Made by a program: the position numbers and the translations under genes. From positions 50,956 through 114,955 of the forward strand of contig JBEKRX010000005.1 of assembly GCA_049518415.1 (NCBI GenBank): 64,000 nucleotides of DNA, written 5' to 3'. Positions 15,842-24,133 of the stretch are shown piece by piece. Under the pieces are notes generated by a model that was not told where the DNA came from, searched no databases, and saw nothing but the letters and a program-made list of their open reading frames with translations. The stretch is from CAVQND01 sp049518415 (GTDB lineage: Bacteria > Verrucomicrobiota > Verrucomicrobiia > Limisphaerales > UBA8199). Position 1 is the first letter of the stretch; the number at the start of each line of letters is the position of its first letter.

Positions 15842-17293
15842 TCAGATGCGTTTGCCCTGCCCTTTCCCTGCCACGCTGAGGTCCGGGGGGGTCCTTCCGT
15901 GATCGAACGAGCGGGAGATGAGGCTCGGGCGTGGCGTGGCGCCCGCGCGGCGCAGCCGGAGCAAGCCAAGCGCCGAGCAGCCGGCGGCCAGAATGCTCCC
16001 CGCCCAGAGGCCCAGGCGACTGAGGTCAGGCCCGGGTGGCGCCGCCACGGCGCCGCGCGCCGATGGAGCGGGTACCGGCGCGGAGGGCGTGGGGAGATGG
16101 ACGCTGGATACCGGCGGCCCGCTCGCGGTGGCGGCGGTCGTGCTTTGGCCTGCCGCCGCAGGAGCGCAGCCTCCCGGCTGGAGAGCATTCGAGGTGCCGG
16201 GTGCCAGGGGCAGGCCGGGAGCGGACACGCTGCTCACGCTGGCGGAGTCGAGGGCGAGAGGCCCGGCTGGCAGGCGGGACGCCTGCCCCACCACCTGGCG
16301 GTCCGTGGGCAGTTGGGCCTCGAGGGTCGAGGTTCCAGGGTCGAGGGACCAAAATTCACACACGGATGAAATCGCGTCCAGAGGCTGTCTCTCTGCTCTT
16401 GGTTCGGCCGGCGAAAGCGGCGCTGTCCCGGGTTGTAATGCCAGGCTGGGTGAAGGTTTGTCAGAGGCGCTCGGCGCGGATTCGACCGAGCCGCCTCCAG
16501 CCGGCGGCGTCTCGGCCTTGACTGGCGCTTCCCTTTTCGATGGTCCGGCTGTCTCGGGCGGCAGCCTTTTGCCGGACAGGATAAGCGGCGGCGCCATGAC
16601 CAACCGGGTGGCCGGCGGCGCGGGCGCGGGTTTTTCCGTCCGGACGACCGGCGCCTCCGGCGGAGGCAACGGGAGTATTTCCACCGGCCCTGGCGCCGGC
16701 GTCACCGAGCAATTGGCTATTTTGCCGTTCCGCGCCCGCAGCACGGTCACCAACGGCTTCCGCGCCTTCGGTTGCTCGTTGCGCCACCGCGCATAGACGT
16801 CGTTTATCCGCCCGTCGAAAGGCGTGCCGTGGATGTTTGCGTCGCCGGCCGAAATCAGGATCACTGTGATGACCTCCGAGTCCTTGACGACGTGATCCAG
16901 GGCCGGAATGACCTTATCGAGGTTTGGCTGTTTTGCGTAATGCTGGGCTTTCAGGAAGGCGAGCGCGCGGCGGCCAATCGCCCGCTGCTCCTCGGGCTCC
17001 CATACTTGCAGCGGGAATCGCCCCGTGTAAAGCTCTTCGTTGAAAGTCCACACGCCCAGCGTGTCACCGCGGCGCAACTGCCCTTGCATCCCCGAGGCCA
17101 GCAAGTCCTGCACGGTCGAGAGCATCCCCTTGGCCCGGCGCTGCATGGAACCCGAGGTGTCCACAATCAGCAGGTAACGGCTCGACGAGACCGCGGGCTG
17201 GGCGGCCAACTGGGGCGCTCCCAGGCTCAGGCAGAGCAGCAACGCCCCACCGGGCAGCGACCAGGCCTTAGATGACTTAAAGGGGTTCAACAA
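15842..17293 (-). CDS. von Willebrand factor A domain protein with Pro-rich linker and C-terminal membrane anchor
   Basis: 483 residues. A signal peptide (LPGGALLLCLSLGAPQLA) is followed by a VWA domain (about 38-195) with a complete MIDAS start DTSGSM and later ILISAGDANIHG. Then come some 230 residues rich in Pro/Ala/Ser, and near the end one hydrophobic segment (LGLWAGSILAAGCSALGLL) followed by Arg-rich sequence, so the VWA part should lie in the periplasm. Around 16270-16400 the linker includes a DNA palindrome (GGCAGGCGGGACGCCTGCC) that looks like intergenic repeat DNA translated in frame. Metal-dependent protein binding is the usual VWA role. Confidence 0.85.
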   Translation of the reverse strand: MLNPFKSSKAWSLPGGALLLCLSLGAPQLAAQPAVSSSRYLLIVDTSGSMQRRAKGMLSTVQDLLASGMQGQLRRGDTLGVWTFNEELYTGRFPLQVWEPEEQRAIGRRALAFLKAQHYAKQPNLDKVIPALDHVVKDSEVITVILISAGDANIHGTPFDGRINDVYARWRNEQPKARKPLVTVLRARNGKIANCSVTPAPGPVEILPLPPPEAPVVRTEKPAPAPPATRLVMAPPLILSGKRLPPETAGPSKREAPVKAETPPAGGGSVESAPSASDKPSPSLALQPGTAPLSPAEPRAERQPLDAISSVCEFWSLDPGTSTLEAQLPTDRQVVGQASRLPAGPLALDSASVSSVSAPGLPLAPGTSNALQPGGCAPAAAGQSTTAATASGPPVSSVHLPTPSAPVPAPSARGAVAAPPGPDLSRLGLWAGSILAAGCSALGLLRLRRAGATPRPSLISRSFDHGRTPPDLSVAGKGQGKRI

Positions 17294-17357
17294 GTTACAA
17301 GCCTTAAAATGAGTCTATATGTCTAATCCGCTCACGGCGGCGCCGGGCCGGTTCGCT

Positions 17358-17828
17358 TCACCGCCCGCGCTCAAACCGGCGCCGCTCTTGCCGGTTATAA
17401 TCTTTGAGGTCGTCGGCCAACTCACCCAAGGTGCTCTCCACCGTGTGGATGAAATTGAGACAACTGGACGCCAGCCCGCCCAGGCTCTGCACCGTCTCCC
17501 GCTCGGCGTGGTCGTCGCTGACCGCCAGCACTTCCCCGTAGGGGCGAAAGCGGTGGGCCGCCCGCTCGATCATCTGGTCGGCCGTTTGGCCGCGCCGCGA
17601 GTAAAGCACTTCGACTTCAGCCTGCGATGAAGCAGACGGCGTGCCGCCTGACCCGCCGGTGCCGTCGAAAAAGACCGTGATCGGGATGCCGCTCGCATCC
17701 TGGTAAAGCCTGAGCCGCGCAATCAGTCCCGCGCGGGCGGCCGCGCAATACCGCGGCCGGCCGGGGGCCAACTCCGGCCAGTTGTGCAAGAGGCTGTAGC
17801 CATCAACCAATATGCGCACCAGCGCCAT
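17358..17828 (-). CDS. NYN-domain (YacP-like) ribonuclease-type protein
   Basis: 156 residues. The PIN-like NYN fold is recognisable from VRILVDGYSLLHNWPE (first acidic residue D9), ITVFFDGTGG, VLYSRRGQTADQMIERAAH and VLAVSDDHAERETV, which supply the usual acidic cluster. YacP-like proteins are predicted or proven RNA nucleases. A fragment of a second copy with the same start and upstream flank is at 19503-19748. It is cytoplasmic and apparently transcribed alone. Confidence 0.85.
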   Translation of the reverse strand: MALVRILVDGYSLLHNWPELAPGRPRYCAAARAGLIARLRLYQDASGIPITVFFDGTGGSGGTPSASSQAEVEVLYSRRGQTADQMIERAAHRFRPYGEVLAVSDDHAERETVQSLGGLASSCLNFIHTVESTLGELADDLKDYNRQERRRFERGR

Positions 17829-17886
17829 GCTGAAGGATAACCCCGACAGGGCTTGGCCTCAAATCCGAACCTTGGCGGGCGAGTCT

Positions 17887-18060
17887 GGACACTGCCCCCG
17901 GGCGCGGGTGGAGGCCCTCCCCCCTTCCCCCCTCCTATGCGCTCGGAGCGCATGGGAGTGTTTGCGAACGGCGAACGGCGAACGGCCCTCCCCTCTCCCA
18001 TCCCGCAGGGCGGGAGGCCTTGCCCTGGGCTACTGTCTTGCCGCCCCTGCGGGGCGGCAG
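17887..18060. repeat. Rearranged inverse copy of the 240-bp MITE-like repeat
   Basis: This copy runs opposite to those at 32881, 34302 and 40660: it starts GACACTGCCCCCGGGC, has the TGCGCTCGGAGCGCA palindrome, and later CCTTGCCCTGGGCTAC and CCCCTGCGGGGCGGCAG. Its middle is replaced by a GAACGGC hexamer array (about 17963-17987). It ends in what appears to be the coding sequence of an antitoxin. This is the main content of the gap 17829-18057. Confidence 0.75.
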
Positions 18061-18168
18061 GATGAAGCCCTCGTGGAAAAGCGTTTGGCAGATCATCGTC
18101 GGGATCCTGCCTCCGCGGTCCCGCTTGAAGAAATGAAGGCGCGTCTGCGGTCTTGCTCCCACAAATGA
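18058..18168 (+). pseudogene. 3' fragment of an antitoxin gene (addiction-module type)
   Basis: The last 36 codons read ALVEKRLADHRRDPASAVPL then EEMKARLR, the pattern of the C-terminal half of small addiction-module antitoxins that precede RelE/ParE toxins. The stop TGA overlaps the ATG of the toxin fragment at 18165. The 5' half is missing and replaced by the repeat at 17887-18060, so no functional antitoxin is expected. Confidence 0.65.
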
Positions 18169-18404
18169 GCTGGCGGGTCGAGTTCCGCCCGGAAGTAGAG
18201 AAGGACGTCGCGGAAGCGGCCGCTTGGTACGAGGCCCGGCAAGCGGGACTGGGAGCGGAGTTTGTGGAGGAAATCGCCCGCGTGTGGGACGCGCTTGCCG
18301 AGAATCCTCTGCTCAATGCGCGTTCCGCCTTTCTTCAAAACTCTTCTCCGGGAGCGGTTTCGCCTAAAGCGAGCCGCGCACCGTGGCGGACGTGCAGGAC
18401 GTGA
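18165..18404 (+). pseudogene. RelE/ParE-family toxin fragment, 3' end lost
   Basis: MSWRVEFRPEVEKDVAEAAA, then WYEARQAGLGAEFVEEIARV and NPLLNAR, is the first 55 or so residues of a RelE/ParE toxin. The usual C-terminal strands are absent: the frame instead enters sequence that is antisense to the 3' end of the intact toxin gene 18335-18667. A deletion that fused two toxin-antitoxin modules tail to tail would produce this. Confidence 0.75.
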
Positions 18405-18667
18405 ACCTCGTTTTCCGTCACCGTGAAAAGAATCCGATATTTGTGTTGCCGGCGGCCATGAAAAGTCTCACGGATTTCACGATTGAGAAATGTGCTCTCC
18501 GGCGCAAGCGAACAGCGTTCGGGAAACATTTCCAGCGAGCCAATAGTGTCGTAAATACCATTGAACCAGGGGTCGGCGGCCGTGGGGTCGCGTTCCGCCA
18601 GCCACACATGCGCTTCCGCGACGTCCTGCTGCGCGGGAAGCTCGACGATGACGCTCCACCGCTTCAT
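18335..18667 (-). CDS. RelE/ParE-family toxin
   Basis: 110 residues. The sequence MKRWSVIVELPAQQDVAEAH, then VWLAERDPTAADPWFNGIYD, FPERCSLAPES, IRETFHGRRQHKYRILFTV and VHVLHVRHGARL follows the RelE/ParE plan, with the basic/aromatic strand near the C-terminus. Such toxins cleave mRNA on the ribosome or poison gyrase; which applies here cannot be told. Its ATG overlaps the stop of the antitoxin gene by 4 bp (ATGA), so the pair is translationally coupled. Confidence 0.88.
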   Translation of the reverse strand: MKRWSVIVELPAQQDVAEAHVWLAERDPTAADPWFNGIYDTIGSLEMFPERCSLAPESTFLNREIRETFHGRRQHKYRILFTVTENEVHVLHVRHGARLALGETAPGEEF

Positions 18668-18942
18668 TTCGGGCGGCGGGGAATTCTGTGCCGGGCGCGA
18701 ATTTCATCCAGCGCAACTCGAAACGGCTTGCCCGCGCCTTCTTTCATGGCATCAAGCCCGCGCTGGATGCCGCGAATGGCGTTCAGCATGTCCTCGAACG
18801 CGGCGGCGTCCTGCACAATCAACTCCGCCCTGCCGTTCACGGTCAAAACCGCCGGCCGGCCAGTGGCTTTCAGGCGCTTGAGGTGCGACTTGGTGTGGCG
18901 CTGAAAATCCGTCAGCGAGCGAATGTCTTGCACCGAAATCAT
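18664..18942 (-). CDS. Phd/YefM-family antitoxin
   Basis: 92 residues, placed directly before the toxin gene with a 4-bp overlap. The N-terminal half (SVQDIRSLTDFQRHTKSHLK, then RPAVLTVNGRAELIVQDAAA) is the Phd/YefM fold that binds DNA and represses its own operon. The C-terminal, more polar tail (ALDEIRARHRIPRRPK) would cover the toxin. A complete type II module, in contrast to the broken one on the opposite strand. Confidence 0.88.
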   Translation of the reverse strand: MISVQDIRSLTDFQRHTKSHLKRLKATGRPAVLTVNGRAELIVQDAAAFEDMLNAIRGIQRGLDAMKEGAGKPFRVALDEIRARHRIPRRPK

Positions 18943-19139
18943 AACGTTGAATTCAATGTTTTATTCATGTTGGCACCGAATCCGCCACGGCGCAAGCGCG
19001 ATCGCCGCAAGAAGCGGGCTTTCGCGCCCTTTCGGCCCCCGGAGGCGCCGGGGTCGTTGGCGGGGCGCCGCGAGGGTTGCTCCCCCGCCCGCTTGCCCGG
19101 GCGCGACGGTCCGATTCAAACTCTCGGTCAGCCCAGGGC

Positions 19140-19355
19140 GCCTCTTTTGCCCCGGAGGGGCTTGCGAAAATAGCCCGGCGTTTAAAGGCCGGGTGAGCCA
19201 TCCGAAGGAGTCGGTCCGTCCCGACGGGACGGCTGAAAAAGAACGGGCACTTTCAATCGTCCCTTCGGGACGAACCGCCTTTCCCTGGCCTCCTCCCCGG
19301 CGTTGAAACGCCGGGCTATTGTCAGATGTCCCTTCGGGACATAACTCTCCGCGCG
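19140..19355. repeat. Paired REP-like hairpins in inverse orientation
   Basis: The left half has CCCCGGAGGGGC, then AATAGCCCGGCGTTTAAAGG; the right half has CCCGGCGTTGAAACGCCGGG then CTATTGTCAGATGTCCC and TTCGGGACATA. Between them are GTCCCGACGGGAC and TCCCTTCGGGA palindromes. This resembles the two-headed REP clusters mobilised by RAYT transposases. The gap 18943-19502 holds this and GC-rich sequence with no credible gene. Confidence 0.75.
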
Positions 19356-19502
19356 CACGGCCGACGCTTTGCCCGACGCTTTTAGTCGCGCCCGACTCAA
19401 ACCGCCGTTTCCCATTTCCCGGCCTGTAGCTCGCCAGGGAAACTGGATCGGCAAGCGCTGCGGGGGCCGCGCCGGGCCTTGTCCCATGGCCGATAGGACC
19501 GG

Positions 19503-19748
19503 TTAACTCACCCAAAAACGAGGGCTGGAAAGAGAGATTTCAGGCGAATTGACGCTTATCACGAAAGGGCTGCTGGTCCTTGCGCCGGGCGTTAGTGGGA
19601 CCGGGATGCCGCTCGCGTCCTGGTATAGCCCCAGCCGCGCTATCAGCCCCGCGCGGGCGGCGGCGGAATAGCGCGGCTGGGCGCGGGCCACCTCCGGCCA
19701 GTTGTGCAGCAGGCTGTAGCCATCAACCAAGATGCGGACCAGCGCCAT
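19503..19748 (-). pseudogene. 5' fragment of a second NYN/YacP-like gene
   Basis: The first 49 residues (MALVRILVDGYSLLHNWPEV ... LYQDASGIPV) are nearly the same as the intact gene at 17358-17828, then the frame passes into unrelated sequence ending SSPRFWVS. The upstream flank (GATAACCCCG..., 19752-19800) also matches the flank at 17830-17880, so promoter and gene start were copied together. Key acidic residues of the second half are missing, so it should not be active. Confidence 0.85.
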
Positions 19749-19859
19749 GCTTAGCGATAACCCCGGCCAAGGTCCGCCTCAAACCGCGACCTTGACGCCG
19801 GGTCGGAATCTTCCTTGCTGTTGTCCTCACTTCTGGTAGTGTGGGGGCATGAGGACATT

Positions 19860-21155
19860 ATGAGGTCCTGGGCGTTCATCCTGGCGGCGGCGCTGGTGTG
19901 CGGGCCGCCGGTTGGTGGGCGGGCCGCAGACGTCGGCCTGATCAAGATCAACGGCCCCATCGGCCCGGCCACGGCCAGTTACATCGCCCGCGCGCTCGAC
20001 CTGGCGGCCGCGCGCAACGACGCCTGCCTGGTGATTCAACTGGACACCCCCGGGGGCCTGCTCGATTCCACCAAGGAGATTGTCCAGAAGTTTTATGCCG
20101 CCGATGCCGCCGGCGTGCCGAGCGTGGTCTATGTCGCCCCCTCGGGCGCCACCGCCACCAGCGCCGGCTGTTTCATCACCCTGGCGGCGGACGTGGCCGC
20201 CATGGCGCCCAACACCAGCATCGGCGCCGCCCACGTCGTCCTCCTGGGCGCGGGTGGCGAAGAAAAGCTCGATGACGTGATGAAGCAAAAGCTGGAGAAC
20301 TTCTCCAGCAGTTACATCGAGGCCATCGCCGAGAAACGCGGCCGCAACGTCGAGTGGGCCAAATCGGCCGTCCGCGAGAGCGCCTCGATCACCTCCGAAA
20401 AGGCGCTGGAGCTGAAGGTGATCGACCTGATTGCCACCAATCTGCCCGACCTGCTCCAGAAGCTCAACGGGCGCGCCGCCAACGGCAAGGTCCTCGAAAC
20501 TGCCGGCGCCACCGTGGTGGACATCCCCATGGTGGCGCGGGAAAAGCTCTTTCAACTGCTCTGGCGGCCCGAGGTGATGCTCATCCTGCTGCTGGCGGCG
20601 ATTTACGGGATTATCGGCGAACTGAGCAACCCGGGCGCCATCCTGCCCGGCGTGGTGGGAGGCATTGCCCTCATCCTCGCCCTCTACATGTCGGCGGCCC
20701 TGCCGGTGAACGTGGCCGGTTTGGCCCTGATTGGCCTGGCGCTGGCGTTGTTCATCATCGACCTCTTCGCCCCCACCCACGGCGTGCTGACCTTCGGGGG
20801 CATCGTTGCCTTTTTCCTCGGCGCCCTGATGCTCTTCAACCGCGCCGACCCGGCCTTTCGCCTCTCGCTGGCTTATGTCATTCCGGCCACGGTGCTGACG
20901 GCCGCCTTTTTCCTCTTCGTCGTCGGCGCCGGCGTGCGGGCGCAATTCCTGCCGGTCCGGGCGGGCAAAGAGACCATGCTGGGCAAGACCGTCGCCGCCC
21001 TCCTGCCCATCGACTCGCACAGCGGCAAGGTCTTCGTCGAAGGCGAATACTGGAACGCCGTGAGCGACGCCCCCGTCGAGGCGGGCCAGGCGGTCAAGAT
21101 CGTGGGCATTGAAGGGCTGACTTTGAAAGTAAAACCCAAAGAACCTTCAACCTGA
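19860..21155 (+). CDS. NfeD-type membrane serine protease (ClpP-like plus NfeD domain)
   Basis: 431 residues from ATG 19860, which starts a signal peptide (MRSWAFILAAALVCGPPVGG). Residues 23-220 form a ClpP/crotonase-like protease: IQLDTPGGLLDST, then TATSAGCFI with Ser101, and Lys142 in DVMKQKL at the spacing expected for the Ser-Lys dyad of such proteases. About four hydrophobic segments follow (roughly 240-360) and a C-terminal OB-like NfeD domain (TVAALLPIDSHSGKVFVEGE). The family acts in membrane quality control, usually with stomatin-like partners; none is adjacent here. Confidence 0.92.
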   Translation: MRSWAFILAAALVCGPPVGGRAADVGLIKINGPIGPATASYIARALDLAAARNDACLVIQLDTPGGLLDSTKEIVQKFYAADAAGVPSVVYVAPSGATATSAGCFITLAADVAAMAPNTSIGAAHVVLLGAGGEEKLDDVMKQKLENFSSSYIEAIAEKRGRNVEWAKSAVRESASITSEKALELKVIDLIATNLPDLLQKLNGRAANGKVLETAGATVVDIPMVAREKLFQLLWRPEVMLILLLAAIYGIIGELSNPGAILPGVVGGIALILALYMSAALPVNVAGLALIGLALALFIIDLFAPTHGVLTFGGIVAFFLGALMLFNRADPAFRLSLAYVIPATVLTAAFFLFVVGAGVRAQFLPVRAGKETMLGKTVAALLPIDSHSGKVFVEGEYWNAVSDAPVEAGQAVKIVGIEGLTLKVKPKEPST

Positions 21156-21274
21156 ACCCTGAGAGCTTATTTATGTAGGACCGCCGTTTCAGGCTGCCGG
21201 TCCGCCGGCCTTGCCAGCCCCGCGCAGAATCCCCACGCCTCGGCAGAAAGCCGGCCCTGCTGGACAGGCTCTTG

Positions 21275-21351
21275 ATTCCAACGAGCGTTCAAGATGGCAC
21301 TAAGGCCCAAAGGACAAGCGAATTAGCGCCATCTTCAACGCCAATTGGAAT
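21275..21351. repeat. Short copy of a MITE-like inverted repeat (GCGTTCAAGATGGC family)
   Basis: Ends: ATTCCAACGAGCGTTCAAGA (21275) and an inverse terminus closing with CCAATTGGAAT (21351); between them GCCCAAAGGACAAGCGAATT. The long copy at 51887-52048 shares both ends and this core. The gap 21156-21743 holds this element plus GC-rich sequence with no gene that I can support. Confidence 0.75.
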
Positions 21352-21743
21352 AAGCCCCATATTTCCCAGCCCGGCGTAGCCGGAACCAAAATAGAAGGCT
21401 GACGCGGGGTGTTCATGAGAGACAGCTTGCGGCGAGCCGGAAACTTGTCCTGCACCCCCTTGCCCTTGCCCAGCCAACCCGAGCGTCTTGACGACGGCGG
21501 GATTTACTCGTACTTTGGCGACTGCTTATGCAAGTGCAAGCAGAGTCCCTTTGGCAGTCGGCGCCCGTAGCGACAGGCCCCCAGCGTGCCAGTCAGGGCG
21601 GCCCTGTGCCCGCCGCTTCCTTTCGGACGGCGCGCCACCGCGCGGTTTTCACTGGCGCGCCGGCGCCGCGCCTCGGCCGGCGTCACGCCGTCGGCTAGAG
21701 AATCCCACCGCCCTTCCGTCCAGCTTTCGCAAATCTCCTGCTT

Positions 21744-22583
21744 ATGCACACAATCCTAGCCAAGGCCCTCCTCAGCCCGAACGTGACCCGCCTCGACGTG
21801 CTGGCGCCGCGGATTGCGGAAATCCGCTTGCCCGGCCAGTTCGTGATTGTGCGGCGCGGTGAAGGCGCCGAGCGCATCCCACTGACCATCGCCGACGCCG
21901 AGCCCGCCGCCGGCTCCATCGCCCTGGTCATCCAGGCGGTGGGCAAGAGCACTCGAGAACTGGTGGCGCTCGAACCCGGCGAGGCGATCGCGGACATCGT
22001 CGGACCCCTGGGCCATCCTACGGAACTGATTGCTGCCGGGCGCGCCCTTTGCATCGGGGGCGGCGTGGGCACGGCCGTGGTGCATCCCATCGCCCAGGGC
22101 CTGCGCGGCCGGGGCGTCGCCGTGCTCACCATCATTGGCGGCCGCTCCCGCGAATGGGTCATTTTCGAGCCGGAACTGCGCCGCCTGGGCGAGGTCATCG
22201 TCTGCACCGACGACGGCAGTTACGGGCGGCACGGCTTTGTCACCGAGGCCGTCAAAGACGTCCTGGCCCAGGGGGGCATTGACGTGGTCTATGCCGTCGG
22301 CCCGGTGCCCATGATGCGCGCCGTCGTCAACCTCACCCGGCCGCTCAAGGTGCGCACCATCATCTCCCTCAATCCCGTCATGGTGGACGGCACCGGGATG
22401 TGCGGCGGCTGCCGCGTGGCGGTGGGCAAGGAAACCAAATTCGCCTGCGTGGACGGCCCCGAGTTCGACGGCCACCTGGTCGATTTCGACCTCCTGATGG
22501 ACCGCCTGACCACCTACCGCGAATTCGAACAACAGGCCCTGGCCGCCTGCGAAGCCGGAACCTGTAAAATCGGCCTTGCTTAG
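21744..22583 (+). CDS. NADH-dependent ferredoxin:NADP oxidoreductase subunit A (NfnA/SudB-like)
   Basis: 279 residues. It has the ferredoxin-reductase layout: FAD part PGQFVIVRRGEGAERIPLTI, NAD-binding part LCIGGGVGTAVVHPIAQGL, YAVGPVPMMRAVV, and the C-terminal 2Fe-2S ligands in MVDGTGMCGGCRVAVG ... KFACVDGPEFDGH. In the NfnAB complex this subunit bifurcates electrons between NADH, NADPH and ferredoxin; related pairs act as sulfide dehydrogenases or as a glutamate synthase small unit. The next gene (22697) encodes the matching large subunit. Confidence 0.93.
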   Translation: MHTILAKALLSPNVTRLDVLAPRIAEIRLPGQFVIVRRGEGAERIPLTIADAEPAAGSIALVIQAVGKSTRELVALEPGEAIADIVGPLGHPTELIAAGRALCIGGGVGTAVVHPIAQGLRGRGVAVLTIIGGRSREWVIFEPELRRLGEVIVCTDDGSYGRHGFVTEAVKDVLAQGGIDVVYAVGPVPMMRAVVNLTRPLKVRTIISLNPVMVDGTGMCGGCRVAVGKETKFACVDGPEFDGHLVDFDLLMDRLTTYREFEQQALAACEAGTCKIGLA

Positions 22584-22696
22584 CAATTACCTGGTTGCAT
22601 GAGTTACATCGTTGCCTGGGTTACAACGCCGGCTTGAGCGCCGCTGCCAGTGCGACCCCCGTGAGTTCTTTGCGGTTAGCTAATTACGAAAAAGCC

Positions 22697-24133
22697 ATGC
22701 CTCAAGCCCCCAAACCAACCACCAAACAGCGCCTTGCTATTGACCGGCAAAAGATGCCGGAGCAGGACCCCCTCATCCGCCAGGCCAACTTCGACGAAGT
22801 CAATCTCGGCCTGCCTGAAAAACTGGCCCTGCTGGAGGCCGAGCGCTGCCTCCAATGCAAGGACCCCAAGTGCATGGCCGGCTGCCCGGTGCTGGTCGAC
22901 ATTCCCCGCTTCCTCGAACTGCTCACCCAGGGGGACGTGGCGGCCGCGGCGCAGTGCATGCTCAGTGACAACGCCCTCCCGGCAGTGACCGGCCGCGTCT
23001 GCCCCCAGGAAACGCAGTGCGAGATCGTATGCATCCGCGCCCGCAAGGGCCTGCCGGTGGCCGTCGGCTACCTGGAGCGCTTCGTGGGCGACTGGGCGCG
23101 CGGCCACGCCGACCAACAGCCCTTCCAGGTCGGGCCGCCCAGCGGCAAGAAAGTGGCCATTGTCGGCTCCGGCCCCGGCGGCCTCACGGCGGCGGGCGAG
23201 TTGGTCCGGCGCGGCCACGACGTTACCGTCTTCGAGGCCCTGCACAAGCCGGGCGGGGTGCTGGTCTATGGCATCCCCGAATTCCGCCTGCCCAAGAAGA
23301 TCGTGCAAACCGAAGTGGCCCGGCTGGAGCGGGCCGGGGTCAAGATTGTCTGCAACACGGTCATTGGCCGGACCTACACTCTGCCGGACTTGCGTGCGCG
23401 CTTCGACGCGGTGTTCATCGCCAACGGCGCCGGCCTGCCGGTCTTCATGAACGTGCCCGGCGAGAACCTCAAAGGGGTCTATTCCGCCAACGAATACCTC
23501 ACCCGCGTCAACCTCATGACCGCCTATCAGTTTCCCAGGTCGGACACCCCTATCCTCAAAGGCCGGCGCGTCGCCACCGTCGGCGGCGGCAACGTCGCCA
23601 TGGACTCCGCCCGCACCGCCAAACGCCTGGGCGCCGCCACCTCCCTCATCGTCTATCGCCGCACCCGCAAGGAAATGCCCGCCCGGGCCGAGGAAGTCCA
23701 CCACGCCGAAGAAGAAGACATCCAGTTCGATTTCCTGGTGGCCCCCGTCGCGGTGCTCGGCAACGAGAAAAAATGGGTGACCGGCCTCCAATGCCTCCGC
23801 ATGCGCCTGGGTGAGCCCGATGCCTCCGGCCGCCCCCGGCCGGTGCCCATCCCCGGCTCGGAGTTCGTCATCCCCTGCGACGTCGTCGTGGTGGCGGTCG
23901 GCACCCGCGCCAATCCCCTGCTCACCGCCACTTGCCCCGACCTGAAGCTCAGCAAATACGGGTACATCGTCGTGGACGAAAACGGCATGACCAACCTGCC
24001 GGGCGTCTTTGCCGGCGGCGACATCGTCCGCGGGGCCGCCACCGTCATCCTCGCCATGGGCGACGGCAAACGCGCCGCCCGGGCAATGGATGAGTACCTG
24101 CGCAAGCCGGCCCCAATCATCAACACCCCATGA
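22697..24133 (+). CDS. NfnB/GltD-like NADPH oxidoreductase large subunit
   Basis: 478 residues from ATG 22697; the longer frame from 22595 has no protein-like N-terminus. The N-terminal iron-sulfur domain has CLQCKDPKCMAGCP (Cys51, 54, 59, 63) and TGRVCPQETQCEIVC. The FAD site is VAIVGSGPGGLTAAGELVRR, followed by KPGGVLVYGIPEFRLPK and the NADPH site TVGGGNVAMDSARTAKRLG; the end VFAGGDIVRGAATVILAMGD is typical. Alone this family could be glutamate synthase beta subunit, but the NfnA partner upstream favours the Nfn transhydrogenase. Its stop overlaps the next start by 4 bp. Confidence 0.93.
   Translation: MPQAPKPTTKQRLAIDRQKMPEQDPLIRQANFDEVNLGLPEKLALLEAERCLQCKDPKCMAGCPVLVDIPRFLELLTQGDVAAAAQCMLSDNALPAVTGRVCPQETQCEIVCIRARKGLPVAVGYLERFVGDWARGHADQQPFQVGPPSGKKVAIVGSGPGGLTAAGELVRRGHDVTVFEALHKPGGVLVYGIPEFRLPKKIVQTEVARLERAGVKIVCNTVIGRTYTLPDLRARFDAVFIANGAGLPVFMNVPGENLKGVYSANEYLTRVNLMTAYQFPRSDTPILKGRRVATVGGGNVAMDSARTAKRLGAATSLIVYRRTRKEMPARAEEVHHAEEEDIQFDFLVAPVAVLGNEKKWVTGLQCLRMRLGEPDASGRPRPVPIPGSEFVIPCDVVVVAVGTRANPLLTATCPDLKLSKYGYIVVDENGMTNLPGVFAGGDIVRGAATVILAMGDGKRAARAMDEYLRKPAPIINTP

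Noticed and set aside
17900..18060. Repeated palindromes considered as a CRISPR array
   Set aside because: No regular repeat-spacer spacing; the parts match dispersed elements elsewhere in the window.
21504..21749. 81-codon minus-strand frame in the gap before NfnA
   Set aside because: Arg-rich, no signal or family resemblance, no ribosome site; not supported.
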